6,359 nt of DNA, taken from assembly GCA_002380675.1 (NCBI GenBank), contig DFWB01000194.1, positions 1-6,359 of the forward strand. The letters are read 5' to 3'. How positions within the stretch are numbered: the first letter of the stretch is position 1; each line of letters starts with the position of its first letter. Under the pieces are notes generated by a model. The model was given only the letters and a program-made list of their open reading frames with translations, did not search any database and had not been told where the DNA came from. Source of the DNA: Akkermansiaceae bacterium UBA4145 (GTDB lineage Bacteria > Verrucomicrobiota > Verrucomicrobiia > Verrucomicrobiales > Akkermansiaceae). The translations under genes and the position numbers were made by a program. Of this stretch, positions 1 through 6,359 are shown piece by piece.

Positions 1-1057
1 GCTCCAAGAGCGCATGGTGAGAAGACCGGATTGCGGATTCCCTCTCGGGGCGGCTTGCGGGTGGATTGGATACGAGGGGGACTTCCACTTTGGTTTCTAC
101 GACGATCTACTCGTTTACAATCATGCCACCCGGGAGTGGTTCGAAGTCGGCTCTCTCCGCGAGCATTTAGAATGCACTCCTCTGCCCGTAGTGGAAATTG
201 CAGGGCCCTGGCGCAGCAATTTGAGCAGGGAACAGTTCGTGGAGCGGGTGCGCCGTGCTCAGGACTATATTACCAGTGGCGACATTTATCAGATGAACCT
301 GTCTCAGCAGTTCAGTGCGGACTACCCCAAAGCGGAGTCTCTTTTTCCACTTTATGACCGATTGCGAAGCGTTTCGCCGGCGCCAATGGCTGCCTACATG
401 GCCTGCGGAGACCATGAGATTCTCTCCTCTTCTCCTGAGACCTTCTTGAACATGCATGGGCGAGCAATTGAAACCCGGCCGATCAAGGGAACTCGTCCCC
501 GGTTTGCAGATCCTGAGCTGGATAGCAGATCTGCCTTTGAACTTCAGACTTGCGAGAAGGAGATAGCGGAGCTCGTCATGATCACAGATCTTGAGCGTAA
601 CGACTTGGGCCGTGTTTGTGAGTTTGGCACAATTGCGGTTACCGAAATGCTCAAGCATGAGCGCCTCGAGCAGGTGCATCACCTGGTTTCGACCGTGACT
701 GGCCAACTCCGAAGGGAGGCGGACCAGCTGGATGCTCTGCAGGCCTGCTACCCCGGGGGAAGCATTACGGGCGCACCCAAGAGAAGGGCGATGGAAGTCA
801 TCGAGGAGCTCGAGACCGTGCCCCGGGGGCTCTATACAGGGGCAATTGGCTATCTTGGGTTTAATGGAGAAAGTCAGTTCAATATAGCGATTCGAACCCT
901 GGAACGAAGAGGCTCCCGCTTGTCTTTCGGAGTTGGCGCAGGCATTGTGGCAGACTCCGACCCTGAGATGGAGTTTCAGGAGACGCTTCAGAAAGCGGAA
1001 GGAATCCGCCTGGCTCTCGGGGAGAACTGGACCCAGCCTGCAGGGGGCAGGGGCTAG
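1..1057 (+). CDS. pabB: Aminodeoxychorismate synthase component I (PabB-type), 5' end cut by the window
   Basis: This chorismate-binding enzyme would convert chorismate plus amidotransferase-supplied ammonia into 4-amino-4-deoxychorismate for p-aminobenzoate and folate synthesis in the cytoplasm. The reading frame is open to the left edge (first full codon at base 2), so the ATG at 14 is probably internal. About 350 residues are visible against roughly 450 for E. coli PabB, so most of the N-terminal domain is missing. Numbered from the ATG at 14, visible family motifs are GDIYQMNLSQQF (89-100), SSSPETFL (138-145), RPIKGTRPR (155-163), MITDLERNDLGR (189-200), YPGGSITGAPK (246-256) and GVGAGIVADSDPE (306-318). 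In PIKGT, Lys158 matches the lysine characteristic of PabB; anthranilate synthase TrpE usually has PIAGT, so PabB is preferred. No PabA or PabC domain is fused at the C-terminus, which ends in a short Gly-rich tail. The gene stops with TAG at 1055-1057, overlapping the stop of the convergent mlaD-like gene. A TrpE or isochorismate synthase role is less likely. Confidence 0.93.
   Translation, partial: LQERMVRRPDCGFPLGAACGWIGYEGDFHFGFYDDLLVYNHATREWFEVGSLREHLECTPLPVVEIAGPWRSNLSREQFVERVRRAQDYITSGDIYQMNLSQQFSADYPKAESLFPLYDRLRSVSPAPMAAYMACGDHEILSSSPETFLNMHGRAIETRPIKGTRPRFADPELDSRSAFELQTCEKEIAELVMITDLERNDLGRVCEFGTIAVTEMLKHERLEQVHHLVSTVTGQLRREADQLDALQACYPGGSITGAPKRRAMEVIEELETVPRGLYTGAIGYLGFNGESQFNIAIRTLERRGSRLSFGVGAGIVADSDPEMEFQETLQKAEGIRLALGENWTQPAGGRG
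1054..1057. other. Overlapping convergent stop codons (CTAG)
   Basis: The palindrome CTAG supplies the TAG stop of pabB on the plus strand (1055-1057) and the TAG stop of the mlaD-like gene on the minus strand (1056-1054). There is no intergenic space at this convergent junction, so any transcription terminator must lie inside the coding part of the opposite gene. Both reading frames show intact family motifs close to their ends, which argues against either stop being a sequencing artefact. Confidence 0.9.
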
Positions 1058-2088
1058 CGGCGGCGGCCGCGGAAACGATTCCGGGGGTCACTCGCCTCCG
1101 GAGTTTCGTCATCCTTGTATCTGAGGATTCCGTAATGACGGAGGTTGCGCATGAAGGTCTTGGCGTCTCCCTTCATGTCGCGGTCATAGGCGAGCGAACC
1201 GAGCAGTCCTTCGCTCCCGGTAACACTGTTGAGGGCACCCCGGGCCTCGCTGGCGACCTCTGATATGGAATCAACCGCCTCAGGAACTTTGCTGAGCGTC
1301 GGACCGAGTTTGCTAATTTCAGAAGAGGCTTGGTTGAAGGTGCCCTCTGCGGCCTTTGCCGCGTTGTCAAAACTGGTGACGGCTTCCTGCGCGCCGGCGA
1401 TAAGAGGTTTAATTTCCACACTGGCCTCCTTGATTGCATCTGTTGCCCCGTCCAGATTCTCAAGGGAGCGGCTGAATTTGGCGATATTATCCTCAGTGAT
1501 TAATCCAGAGTTGATGCGTTCAAGGCTCTCGGCGAGTTGTCCCGATACGGCGCGAAGGTCGTCGAGGGCAGTATCGACTTTGGAGAGGGTTGTTTTACCG
1601 CGCGAGATTAGAGCTACCGCGTCTGAAGCAATCTGCTCAGCATCTGTCTGGAGCGCATCAAGCCCTCCGGCTTCTGCTCCGACGATGAAATCTCCATCCT
1701 GAATATACGTTCCTGATTTGAGCTCCGGCGTCGCAGGAGGAGAGATCGTGATTGCCTTGTCCCCGAGAATACTAAGGGAAGTGATTTGAAAGACGGCATT
1801 GCGGTCAATTTTCGGGGTGCTCTTTCGAATCACCATGTCGACCACGATTTTGCCCTCGTCAGTCAAGGACGGCTCTTCCACAACCTGTCCCACCTGAGCC
1901 CCTGAGAGGCGGACTTGGCTTCCCTTGATCAGCCCCGAGGCATCGCTGAAGGTGGCGGTAATCGTGTAGACTCCCCGGAATCGATCCGCGAAGCGTCCAA
2001 ATTGCATGATAAGCACGCCTAGCAGTGCCAGCCCCACGAAAAGGAAAAACCCGACGAGGGTTTCGATTCGCTTTGGGGAGTTAGCCAT
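1054..2088 (-). CDS. mlaD: MlaD-like MCE-domain protein, phospholipid/lipid ABC transporter substrate-binding component
   Basis: This is a 344-residue membrane-anchored MCE protein. In the Mla system such proteins form a periplasmic ring on the permease and carry phospholipids between inner and outer membranes. A short basic N-terminus precedes one transmembrane helix at about residues 11-30. The MCE domain spans about 40-117 and includes SGLIKGSQVRLSG (51-63) and the conserved end SILGDKAITISPP (106-118). Residues ~145-290 are rich in Ala, Ser, Glu and Lys and look helical, forming the extended C-terminal helical region of long MCE proteins; E. coli MlaD is much shorter (about 180 residues). 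The C-terminus keeps a segment common in long MCE proteins, LLGSLAYDRDMKGDAKTFM (295-313), and ends in an Arg-rich tail. The ATG at 2088 is supported by AGAGGAG nine bases upstream. It follows the mlaF-like ATPase by 72 bases. Its TAG overlaps the pabB stop. The exact lipid is unknown; the symbol is by family resemblance. Confidence 0.9.
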   Translation of the reverse strand: MANSPKRIETLVGFFLFVGLALLGVLIMQFGRFADRFRGVYTITATFSDASGLIKGSQVRLSGAQVGQVVEEPSLTDEGKIVVDMVIRKSTPKIDRNAVFQITSLSILGDKAITISPPATPELKSGTYIQDGDFIVGAEAGGLDALQTDAEQIASDAVALISRGKTTLSKVDTALDDLRAVSGQLAESLERINSGLITEDNIAKFSRSLENLDGATDAIKEASVEIKPLIAGAQEAVTSFDNAAKAAEGTFNQASSEISKLGPTLSKVPEAVDSISEVASEARGALNSVTGSEGLLGSLAYDRDMKGDAKTFMRNLRHYGILRYKDDETPEASDPRNRFRGRRR

Positions 2089-2097
2089 ACCTCTATG

Positions 2098-2104
2098 CTC
2101 CTCT
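2098..2104 (-). promoter_or_regulatory. Shine-Dalgarno site of the mlaD-like gene
   Basis: Read on the minus strand this is AGAGGAG, nine bases before the ATG at 2088. It is the only strong purine-rich ribosome-binding site I find before a start codon on this strand and it fixes the start. A second GAGGT directly touches the ATG and is too close to act. The three upstream starts with visible leaders (2904, 3544, 5043) have weak or no such site, so mlaD may be translated more independently than its neighbours. Confidence 0.65.
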
Positions 2105-2160
2105 GCCTAACCTCTGGTGTCAATGCAGGGAGCGTCCTGTTCTTCGGTCCCCCTTTTTGA

Positions 2161-2904
2161 TTACGTTCCTCGCACAAAATCGACGATTTCCGGGTCTTTG
2201 GAGGCCTGTAGCTCCTCTGCGGTTCCGTGCCACGAAATGATGCCTTCTTTCATGAAAGCGACGCGATCGGCAATTCTAAACACACTGCGGAGCTCGTGGG
2301 TGATTACAATATTTGTGATATTGTGGTCTGTCTGCAGATCCTTGATGAGATGATCAATAGAGTTAGAAGTGATTGGGTCTAGCCCGGCGTGCGGCTCGTC
2401 ATAAAGGACGCACACCGGCTTTTCCACCACCGCTCGAGCAAGGGCCACGCGCTTACGCATTCCTCCCGAGAGGTCTGCAGGCATTTTCTTTTCCTGTCCG
2501 GGCATATGCACAATTTCCAGTGCCCGGCCGACACGGCGGTCAATTTCCTTTCGGTCGCGTAGTCCGGCTTCGCGAAGTGGGAAGGCAATATTCTGGCCTA
2601 CGGACAGGGAGTCAAAGAGGGCTCCACCTTGGAACATCATGCTGACCTTCCGGCGCACAGGCCCGAGCGCTCGCTCAGGCAGGCCGGTAATGTCTTCCCC
2701 CTCGATGAGAACAGAGCCCTTCCACGGGCGCATGAGGCCACAGAGGTGCTTGACCAGGACACTCTTCCCTCCTCCCGATCCACCAAGAAGGCAGAGAGTT
2801 TCTCCCCGGTAGACCTTCAAGTTGACCCCCCGCAGCACGTGCTGCCTTCCGAAGCGTTGATGAAGATCCTGCACTTCAATAAAGGGCTCTTGTTCTTCGG
2901 ACAT
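2161..2904 (-). CDS. mlaF: MlaF-like ABC transporter ATP-binding protein
   Basis: This is a 247-residue ABC ATPase that would power an MCE/Mla lipid transporter at the cytoplasmic face of the inner membrane. All nucleotide-binding motifs are present: Walker A GGSGGGKS (41-48), Q-loop MMFQGGALFDSLSV (89-102), signature LSGGM (145-149, the M variant being usual in MlaF-type ATPases), Walker B VCVLYDE with catalytic Glu170, D-loop GLDP (174-177) and H-loop His203 in VITHEL. The MMFQ-GALFDSL segment and short size fit the MlaF/Mkl branch. The frame stays open upstream to an ATG at 3168, but those 88 extra residues look non-native and overlap the flavin reductase gene. The ATG at 2904 puts IEVQDLHQRFG near the N-terminus as in the family. 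No good ribosome-binding site precedes it. It starts 37 bases after the flavin reductase stop and is followed directly by mlaD; the permease gene mlaE is not between them. The residue after DEP is His where most ABC ATPases have Thr. Confidence 0.92.
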   Translation of the reverse strand: MSEEQEPFIEVQDLHQRFGRQHVLRGVNLKVYRGETLCLLGGSGGGKSVLVKHLCGLMRPWKGSVLIEGEDITGLPERALGPVRRKVSMMFQGGALFDSLSVGQNIAFPLREAGLRDRKEIDRRVGRALEIVHMPGQEKKMPADLSGGMRKRVALARAVVEKPVCVLYDEPHAGLDPITSNSIDHLIKDLQTDHNITNIVITHELRSVFRIADRVAFMKEGIISWHGTAEELQASKDPEIVDFVRGT

Positions 2905-2941
2905 GGTGAAACGCGGTGGTAGGAAAGCGAAATGGAAGCTC

Positions 2942-3544
2942 CTATTCGGGCCTCTTGATTTCGTATTGATTACTGGTCCGGCAATACCAGTCTGGAGCGG
3001 CCATCCGCCCAACTGGAAGAAACATCTCTGGCTGGAGATGCAGGGTGTCAGGGTCAAGAATTCCGTCGCGGATGTGCGCGTGGTGGACGGTTCCGACAAC
3101 CATACGGTTGGAGCCGATCTCAAGGGTGGCCCACTCCCGGCACTCAAACGACACAGGAGCTTCCGCAATGCGGGGAGCCATTACAGATACAGATTTAGCG
3201 GCGGACAGACCCGTGATCGCGAGTTCAGATTCTCCATGGGGAAGGCTGGCGGAGGTCGCGACCATTTTATCGGCAAGAGTTTCGTCGGCAATGTTGACGA
3301 CAAACTCTCTGTTATTCCGGATGTTCCGAGCGGTATCCTTGGGGATGCCGGGGTCCTTGTTCCCGGGGGCGAAGGCAACGATCGGGGGGTTTGAGCCAAA
3401 ACAGTTGAAAAAAGAAAAGGGCGCGGCATTTACCGCGCCCTCCTGATTTACAGTTGTGATCCACGCAATCGGGCGAGGCGTAATAAGGCTCGCCAGCACC
3501 TTATAGCATTCGGCAGGCCGAAGGGTGCTGAAGTCTAATTGCAT
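2942..3544 (-). CDS. Flavin reductase-like FMN-binding protein (DIM6/NTAB family)
   Basis: This 200-residue protein has the FMN-binding split-barrel fold of flavin reductase-like proteins, a family including NAD(P)H:flavin oxidoreductases that supply reduced flavin to monooxygenases as well as many members of unknown role. Family signatures visible are LITPRPIAWITTVNQEG (20-36), NAAPFSFFNCFGSNPPIVAF (39-58), the KDTARNIRNNREFVVNI block (69-85) and the C-terminal LPVGRMAAPDWYCRTSNQY (176-194). No signal peptide or membrane segment is seen, so it should be cytoplasmic. The ATG at 3544 lies only 14 bases after the stop of the propeller gene and has just a weak TTGAGAA before it, which suggests translational coupling or co-transcription. 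No partner oxygenase is in the window, so the substrate cannot be named. A simple flavin-binding role without reductase activity is also possible. Confidence 0.88.
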   Translation of the reverse strand: MQLDFSTLRPAECYKVLASLITPRPIAWITTVNQEGAVNAAPFSFFNCFGSNPPIVAFAPGNKDPGIPKDTARNIRNNREFVVNIADETLADKMVATSASLPHGESELAITGLSAAKSVSVMAPRIAEAPVSFECREWATLEIGSNRMVVGTVHHAHIRDGILDPDTLHLQPEMFLPVGRMAAPDWYCRTSNQYEIKRPE

Positions 3545-3558
3545 TTCTCAACTACGGT

Positions 3559-5043
3559 TTACTTGGGAAACTCGTTAATGGTGTAGTAGGCGTTCTGGTG
3601 CCAGAGCTCTCCTCCGGACTTACTGCGAACTCCCGCGGACTTGAGATGATGGCAATGCCCGGCCTGCCGATTGGCCACCTTCAGACGCACGGACTTCTTG
3701 TCGGCCCCTACGGTGACAGACTCAATACTCTGGGCGGTTTTGTCTACCTCGGGGCTGCCATAGCCGCTCTGGTAGACATAGGTCCATGAGTTCATCGAGT
3801 AACTGGCCTTGTCGCCTGCAGTCTTAGGGTCGATTTCCTCCGTAAACGTCAGTTCGAATCCATCTTTGGTTATCCTCATCTCGTGGATCTCGAAGGGAAC
3901 CTTGCCTGTCCAACGTGTTCTCTCGAAGCTGAAGGGAAGCCCGCCGCGCGCGCCCCAGCCGCGATTTGTCGTTCCAACGAAGAGAGATCCATCATCTGCG
4001 AGTCGCAGAGGCACGATCCCAGAGCGGTATCCGCCTAGGAAAGGAAATGCAGCGCCCTGATAGACTCCATTTATTTTTTCAAGAAAGACCCTCTGGACCT
4101 GGGAGTGAGTTTGCTCCCCAACGAGAACTTGGCCGGCAAAGGGGCCGAAGGCGCCTTTGGTATGGTCAGGAATGATTCCGGTGGGGGACTGTCCAAGCTT
4201 GCCGTGAGGAAGCCAGACAGCGGTCGGAACCAGCTGGGGAATGCGCTTGCGCTCTGTTTCGATGCGAGACCCACTCTTGGGGTCTGCAGGCTTGGGCCCC
4301 ATGTTGGGTGCTTGCTCCCAGAATTTGTTGCCGTTCGGATTTCCTACGAACCCGCCGGGCTTGAGGTGCTTCAGCGAGGAGGAGCCATTCCAGGTTCCCT
4401 GATTGTCACAGTAGAAGACATCTCCCTCCATATTGAATCCGATTCCTCCCGGGGAGCGAATTCCCGAACAGGTCGGGATGGACTTTCCGTCCGGGGTAAT
4501 ACGGAAACACCAGCCGCGCCATGGGGAGTTGGCATTGAATGATCCGGTCAGGCAGAGGACCACCCATACGTTGCCATCCTTGTCCGGGGGAGTCCCGAAG
4601 GCATATTCGTGGTAGTCTCCGTTAATTCCCCAGGGGGCAGCCACAGTGACAAACTGGTCGGCTCGGCCGTCGCCGTCGCTGTCTCGCATCCGCGACACAT
4701 CGGGGCGCTGGGTGAAGGTGAACCAGCCGTCCTTGTGGGACATTCCGAGAGGCTCGTGCAGTCCGCTGGCAAATTTGCTCCAGGTCACCTTGCTCAGGTC
4801 CTCCCCGAAGGCGCCATCGCAGATCCAGACGTCGCCGCGGCGGGTTGCGAGGGCGACGCGCTTGTCATCGATGATGGAAATGGAGGCTCCCTCCATGACC
4901 TCTCCTTCTGGCAAAGGAATCTCCTCGCGCAGATAAAAGTCTTCCATGGTGGGAGCTGCAGCGGCAAGGGCTGTCGCAGCGAGCATGGAAGATATGCAGG
5001 CGCGGGTGGCGCTGAACTTGGTAAAGGCGGGTGGTGTTTTCAT
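3559..5043 (-). CDS. Secreted beta-propeller protein, glucose/sorbosone dehydrogenase-like (PVC type), function unproven
   Basis: This 494-residue protein is predicted to be exported. Starting at the ATG at 5043, residues 1-30 form a signal peptide: basic residues at 2, 9 and 14, then a hydrophobic Ala-rich core ending ALAAAA before PTMED. An ATG 54 bases further upstream would put a hydrophilic extension before the signal and overlap the preceding gene, so it is not preferred. The body resembles soluble sugar-dehydrogenase/NHL-type propellers of PVC bacteria, with repeated blade-like segments such as RVALATRRGDVWICDG (62-77), DKDGNVWVV (154-162), GGIGFNMEGDVFYCDNQG (199-216) and LRLADDGSLFVGTTNRGWG (346-364). 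DSDGDGRAD (121-129) is a calcium-loop-like motif. The end, GGELWHQNAYYTIN (477-490), is one I associate with these proteins. There is no CxxCH, so no covalent haem; the basis for any redox activity (PQQ or other cofactor) cannot be proven. It follows the azurin/PA14 gene by 41 bases and has no clear ribosome-binding site. Confidence 0.8.
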   Translation of the reverse strand: MKTPPAFTKFSATRACISSMLAATALAAAAPTMEDFYLREEIPLPEGEVMEGASISIIDDKRVALATRRGDVWICDGAFGEDLSKVTWSKFASGLHEPLGMSHKDGWFTFTQRPDVSRMRDSDGDGRADQFVTVAAPWGINGDYHEYAFGTPPDKDGNVWVVLCLTGSFNANSPWRGWCFRITPDGKSIPTCSGIRSPGGIGFNMEGDVFYCDNQGTWNGSSSLKHLKPGGFVGNPNGNKFWEQAPNMGPKPADPKSGSRIETERKRIPQLVPTAVWLPHGKLGQSPTGIIPDHTKGAFGPFAGQVLVGEQTHSQVQRVFLEKINGVYQGAAFPFLGGYRSGIVPLRLADDGSLFVGTTNRGWGARGGLPFSFERTRWTGKVPFEIHEMRITKDGFELTFTEEIDPKTAGDKASYSMNSWTYVYQSGYGSPEVDKTAQSIESVTVGADKKSVRLKVANRQAGHCHHLKSAGVRSKSGGELWHQNAYYTINEFPK

Positions 5044-5084
5044 AAAAATTATTTCGTTTGTAAGGTTGTTTCCGATGCGGCTAC

Positions 5085-6359
5085 TTACTGGGCCCACTTG
5101 TATGTCAGTTCGATTTTTGCGGAGCCGTTCTTGAACTCAACGGGAAGTCGCAGCTCGTTGGCCTCGATGGTGGCCTTGCTTTTCGTGGAAATCATGAGAT
5201 CGCCATTAACGATAAATCCACCGGGAGCAACGGTGATATTTCCTGAGGCGGCCCGAAAATAGAGATTGGCTGGGGCCGTCTTGGCCGAAAGCTGCAGAGA
5301 GCGGGTGAGGTGGCCATATTCCCCTCCGGCCACCGGCACAGGGGTGTCCACGATGGAGACTTCGCCCATTTCATAGTGGAATCTGGGCTGCTGCTTTTTG
5401 TTCAACTGGTAACCGCGGAAACGGAATTCAGAGGAGCGCGTCTCTGCTTTCGGCCAGGCTGCGCCAGCTGACTCCAGGGAGGCAAATGCGGCCCCGGCGG
5501 GCAGTTTGATTACCGCGTCGCCAGCGGGGGGCTGGAAACCCTGTCCCCGGCCGTTCCAGTGGCGGGCGCCGTCCATGAAGTCTCCCTGCCAGATCTGGGC
5601 GAAGCGCATGTTGTTGGCGTCGAAGGTCAGGTTGACACCCTCAGAGTAGCCAACCCCGATGGCCCGGGGCCCGGCGTCCGAGATGAAGTTACGGTAGATG
5701 GCGGCTTCTCCGTCCGCGGCGGCGATGAGCATTCCGCTCGGGCCGCTACCTCCTCCGGAAGCGGCGCCCGGGGAAAGAGGCTGCTTCTTCACTCCCGGGC
5801 CGGCCCATTCTACAAAGAGGCTCTGCTCTCCACCCCCTTCGAAGTAGCGGACCTCAATTTTTCTTTTACCGGCTTTGAGGCGCACCTGCCCCTTGGTGGC
5901 TTTGGCTGGGTGCACTCCGTCGTTGTTCACCACCCTGGTGTTGTCGATATAGAGGCTCGAACCATCATCGGATGTAACCGTGAAGGTGTAGATGCCATCT
6001 TTTGGGCATTCAATGTCCCCGGTGAAGACGAAGCCGAACTCGTTGTCCCGGTCTTTTGGGCTGAGCTCAAAAAGGCCGCTGGCAAGAGTCCCGGTTTTTT
6101 TTGGTTCCATCTTGGAAAAGTCGGGGAGCTTGTCCCACTTGCCGTGATAGAACTTGTAAGTCAGGTTGGTCACCGGGTTGGCTCGTTTGGAGACCGCCAT
6201 CATTCCGTTCATTAGCTCGAAGTGGCCCGGGAACGTGCAGATGTAGGGGTAGTTCCCTTCTTTCTTTGGTGCCCTGAACCAGATCACGGACTCTTTCTTG
6301 GGTTGGACCATCCCAGTGCTATGGAGAATGCGGGGGTGCCCCTTGGGCTCCCAGTTCTG
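5085..6359 (-). CDS. Azurin-like cupredoxin fused to PA14 domain and conserved C-terminal region, 5' end cut by the window
   Basis: The frame is open to the right edge, with 16 residues before the Met encoded at 6311-6309, so that Met is probably internal; about 424 residues are visible. Numbered from that Met, YPYICTFPGHFELMNG (21-36) matches the azurin type-1 copper loop: Cys25, His30 and Met34 have the same spacing as azurin Cys112, His117 and Met121. The first copper His would lie upstream. Residues ~46-175 form a PA14 domain (TSDDGSSLYIDN at 113-124, VVNNDGVH at 127-134, GPG at 171-173), often linked to carbohydrate binding. A Gly/Ser/Pro linker follows (180-192), then a conserved stretch including YRNFISDAGPRAIGVGY (206-222) and GRGQGFQPPAGD (254-265) that I recall from PVC secreted proteins but cannot name, and a C-terminal beta-rich segment ending TYKWAQ. 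No membrane helix is seen; an extracytoplasmic place is inferred. The next gene is the secreted propeller protein. An electron-transfer role is plausible but unproven. Confidence 0.85.
   Translation of the reverse strand, partial: QNWEPKGHPRILHSTGMVQPKKESVIWFRAPKKEGNYPYICTFPGHFELMNGMMAVSKRANPVTNLTYKFYHGKWDKLPDFSKMEPKKTGTLASGLFELSPKDRDNEFGFVFTGDIECPKDGIYTFTVTSDDGSSLYIDNTRVVNNDGVHPAKATKGQVRLKAGKRKIEVRYFEGGGEQSLFVEWAGPGVKKQPLSPGAASGGGSGPSGMLIAAADGEAAIYRNFISDAGPRAIGVGYSEGVNLTFDANNMRFAQIWQGDFMDGARHWNGRGQGFQPPAGDAVIKLPAGAAFASLESAGAAWPKAETRSSEFRFRGYQLNKKQQPRFHYEMGEVSIVDTPVPVAGGEYGHLTRSLQLSAKTAPANLYFRAASGNITVAPGGFIVNGDLMISTKSKATIEANELRLPVEFKNGSAKIELTYKWAQ

Noticed and set aside
460..500. Calling the first gene anthranilate synthase TrpE
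   Set aside because: The motif is PIKGT with lysine, characteristic of PabB, rather than the PIAGT usual in TrpE.
167..706. Minus-strand open frame of 179 codons inside pabB
   Set aside because: The opposite strand carries unmistakable chorismate-binding motifs throughout, so this frame is a shadow.
1070..1083. Small hairpin near the pabB/mlaD junction as a terminator
   Set aside because: The stem is only five bases and no T-run follows on either strand, so it does not meet the usual form of an intrinsic terminator.
2905..3168. An 88-residue N-terminal extension of the MlaF frame starting at ATG 3168
   Set aside because: It overlaps the well-supported flavin reductase gene in another frame, has no family resemblance, and the ATG at 2904 gives the expected MlaF N-terminus.
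3559..5043. Calling the propeller protein a c-type cytochrome fusion, as seen in related PVC proteins
   Set aside because: No CxxCH haem-binding motif occurs anywhere in the protein. The HCHH stretch near the C-terminus does not fit the motif.
5044..5097. Alternative ATG at 5097 for the propeller protein
   Set aside because: It would add 18 hydrophilic residues before the signal peptide and overlap the end of the upstream gene. The ATG at 5043 gives a standard signal peptide.
4609..5262. Plus-strand open frame of 217 codons spanning the propeller/azurin gene junction
   Set aside because: It is antisense to two supported genes, with no domain and no ribosome-binding site evidence. It is probably a shadow frame.
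5559..6215. Plus-strand open frame of 218 codons opposite the azurin/PA14 gene
   Set aside because: It is antisense to a clear conserved protein and its translation shows no recognisable domain. Long antisense frames are common in GC-rich coding DNA.

Overview
The window looks like chromosomal DNA from a member of the PVC superphylum, most likely Verrucomicrobiota. The main reason is the pair of secreted proteins at the right end: an azurin-like cupredoxin joined to a PA14 domain and a conserved C-terminal region, next to a large soluble beta-propeller 'dehydrogenase-like' protein. As far as I recall, such architectures are typical of this superphylum. The DNA is GC-rich, coding is dense, and gaps between genes are 14 to 72 bases. 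I see no RNA genes, insertion sequences, CRISPR arrays, phage genes or long repeats. No gap exceeds 300 bases. The taxonomic call is inference, since no marker gene is present.

Left part (1-1057, plus strand): the C-terminal three quarters of a chorismate-binding enzyme of the PabB type (aminodeoxychorismate synthase component I, folate pathway). Its 5' end lies outside the window. It runs convergently into the next gene, and the two stop codons overlap in a single CTAG.

Centre (1054-2904, minus strand): two components of an Mla/MCE-type phospholipid transporter, an MlaF-like ATPase followed by a membrane-anchored MlaD-like MCE protein. The permease MlaE, which normally sits beside them, is not in the window.

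Right part (2942-6359, minus strand): a flavin-reductase-like FMN-binding protein, preceded by the secreted beta-propeller protein and, upstream of that, the azurin/PA14 protein whose 5' end runs off the window. All five minus-strand genes are closely spaced in one direction (gaps of 41, 14, 37 and 72 bases) and could be one transcription unit. No convincing terminator or promoter was found between them.

Working model: the azurin-like and propeller proteins act together outside the cytoplasmic membrane, possibly as an electron-acceptor/oxidoreductase pair. The flavin reductase and the Mla proteins may only be neighbours. The most notable observations are the cupredoxin-propeller pair, the mlaF-mlaD pair without mlaE, and the overlapping convergent stop codons. 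Nothing here is clearly a new defence or mobile system.
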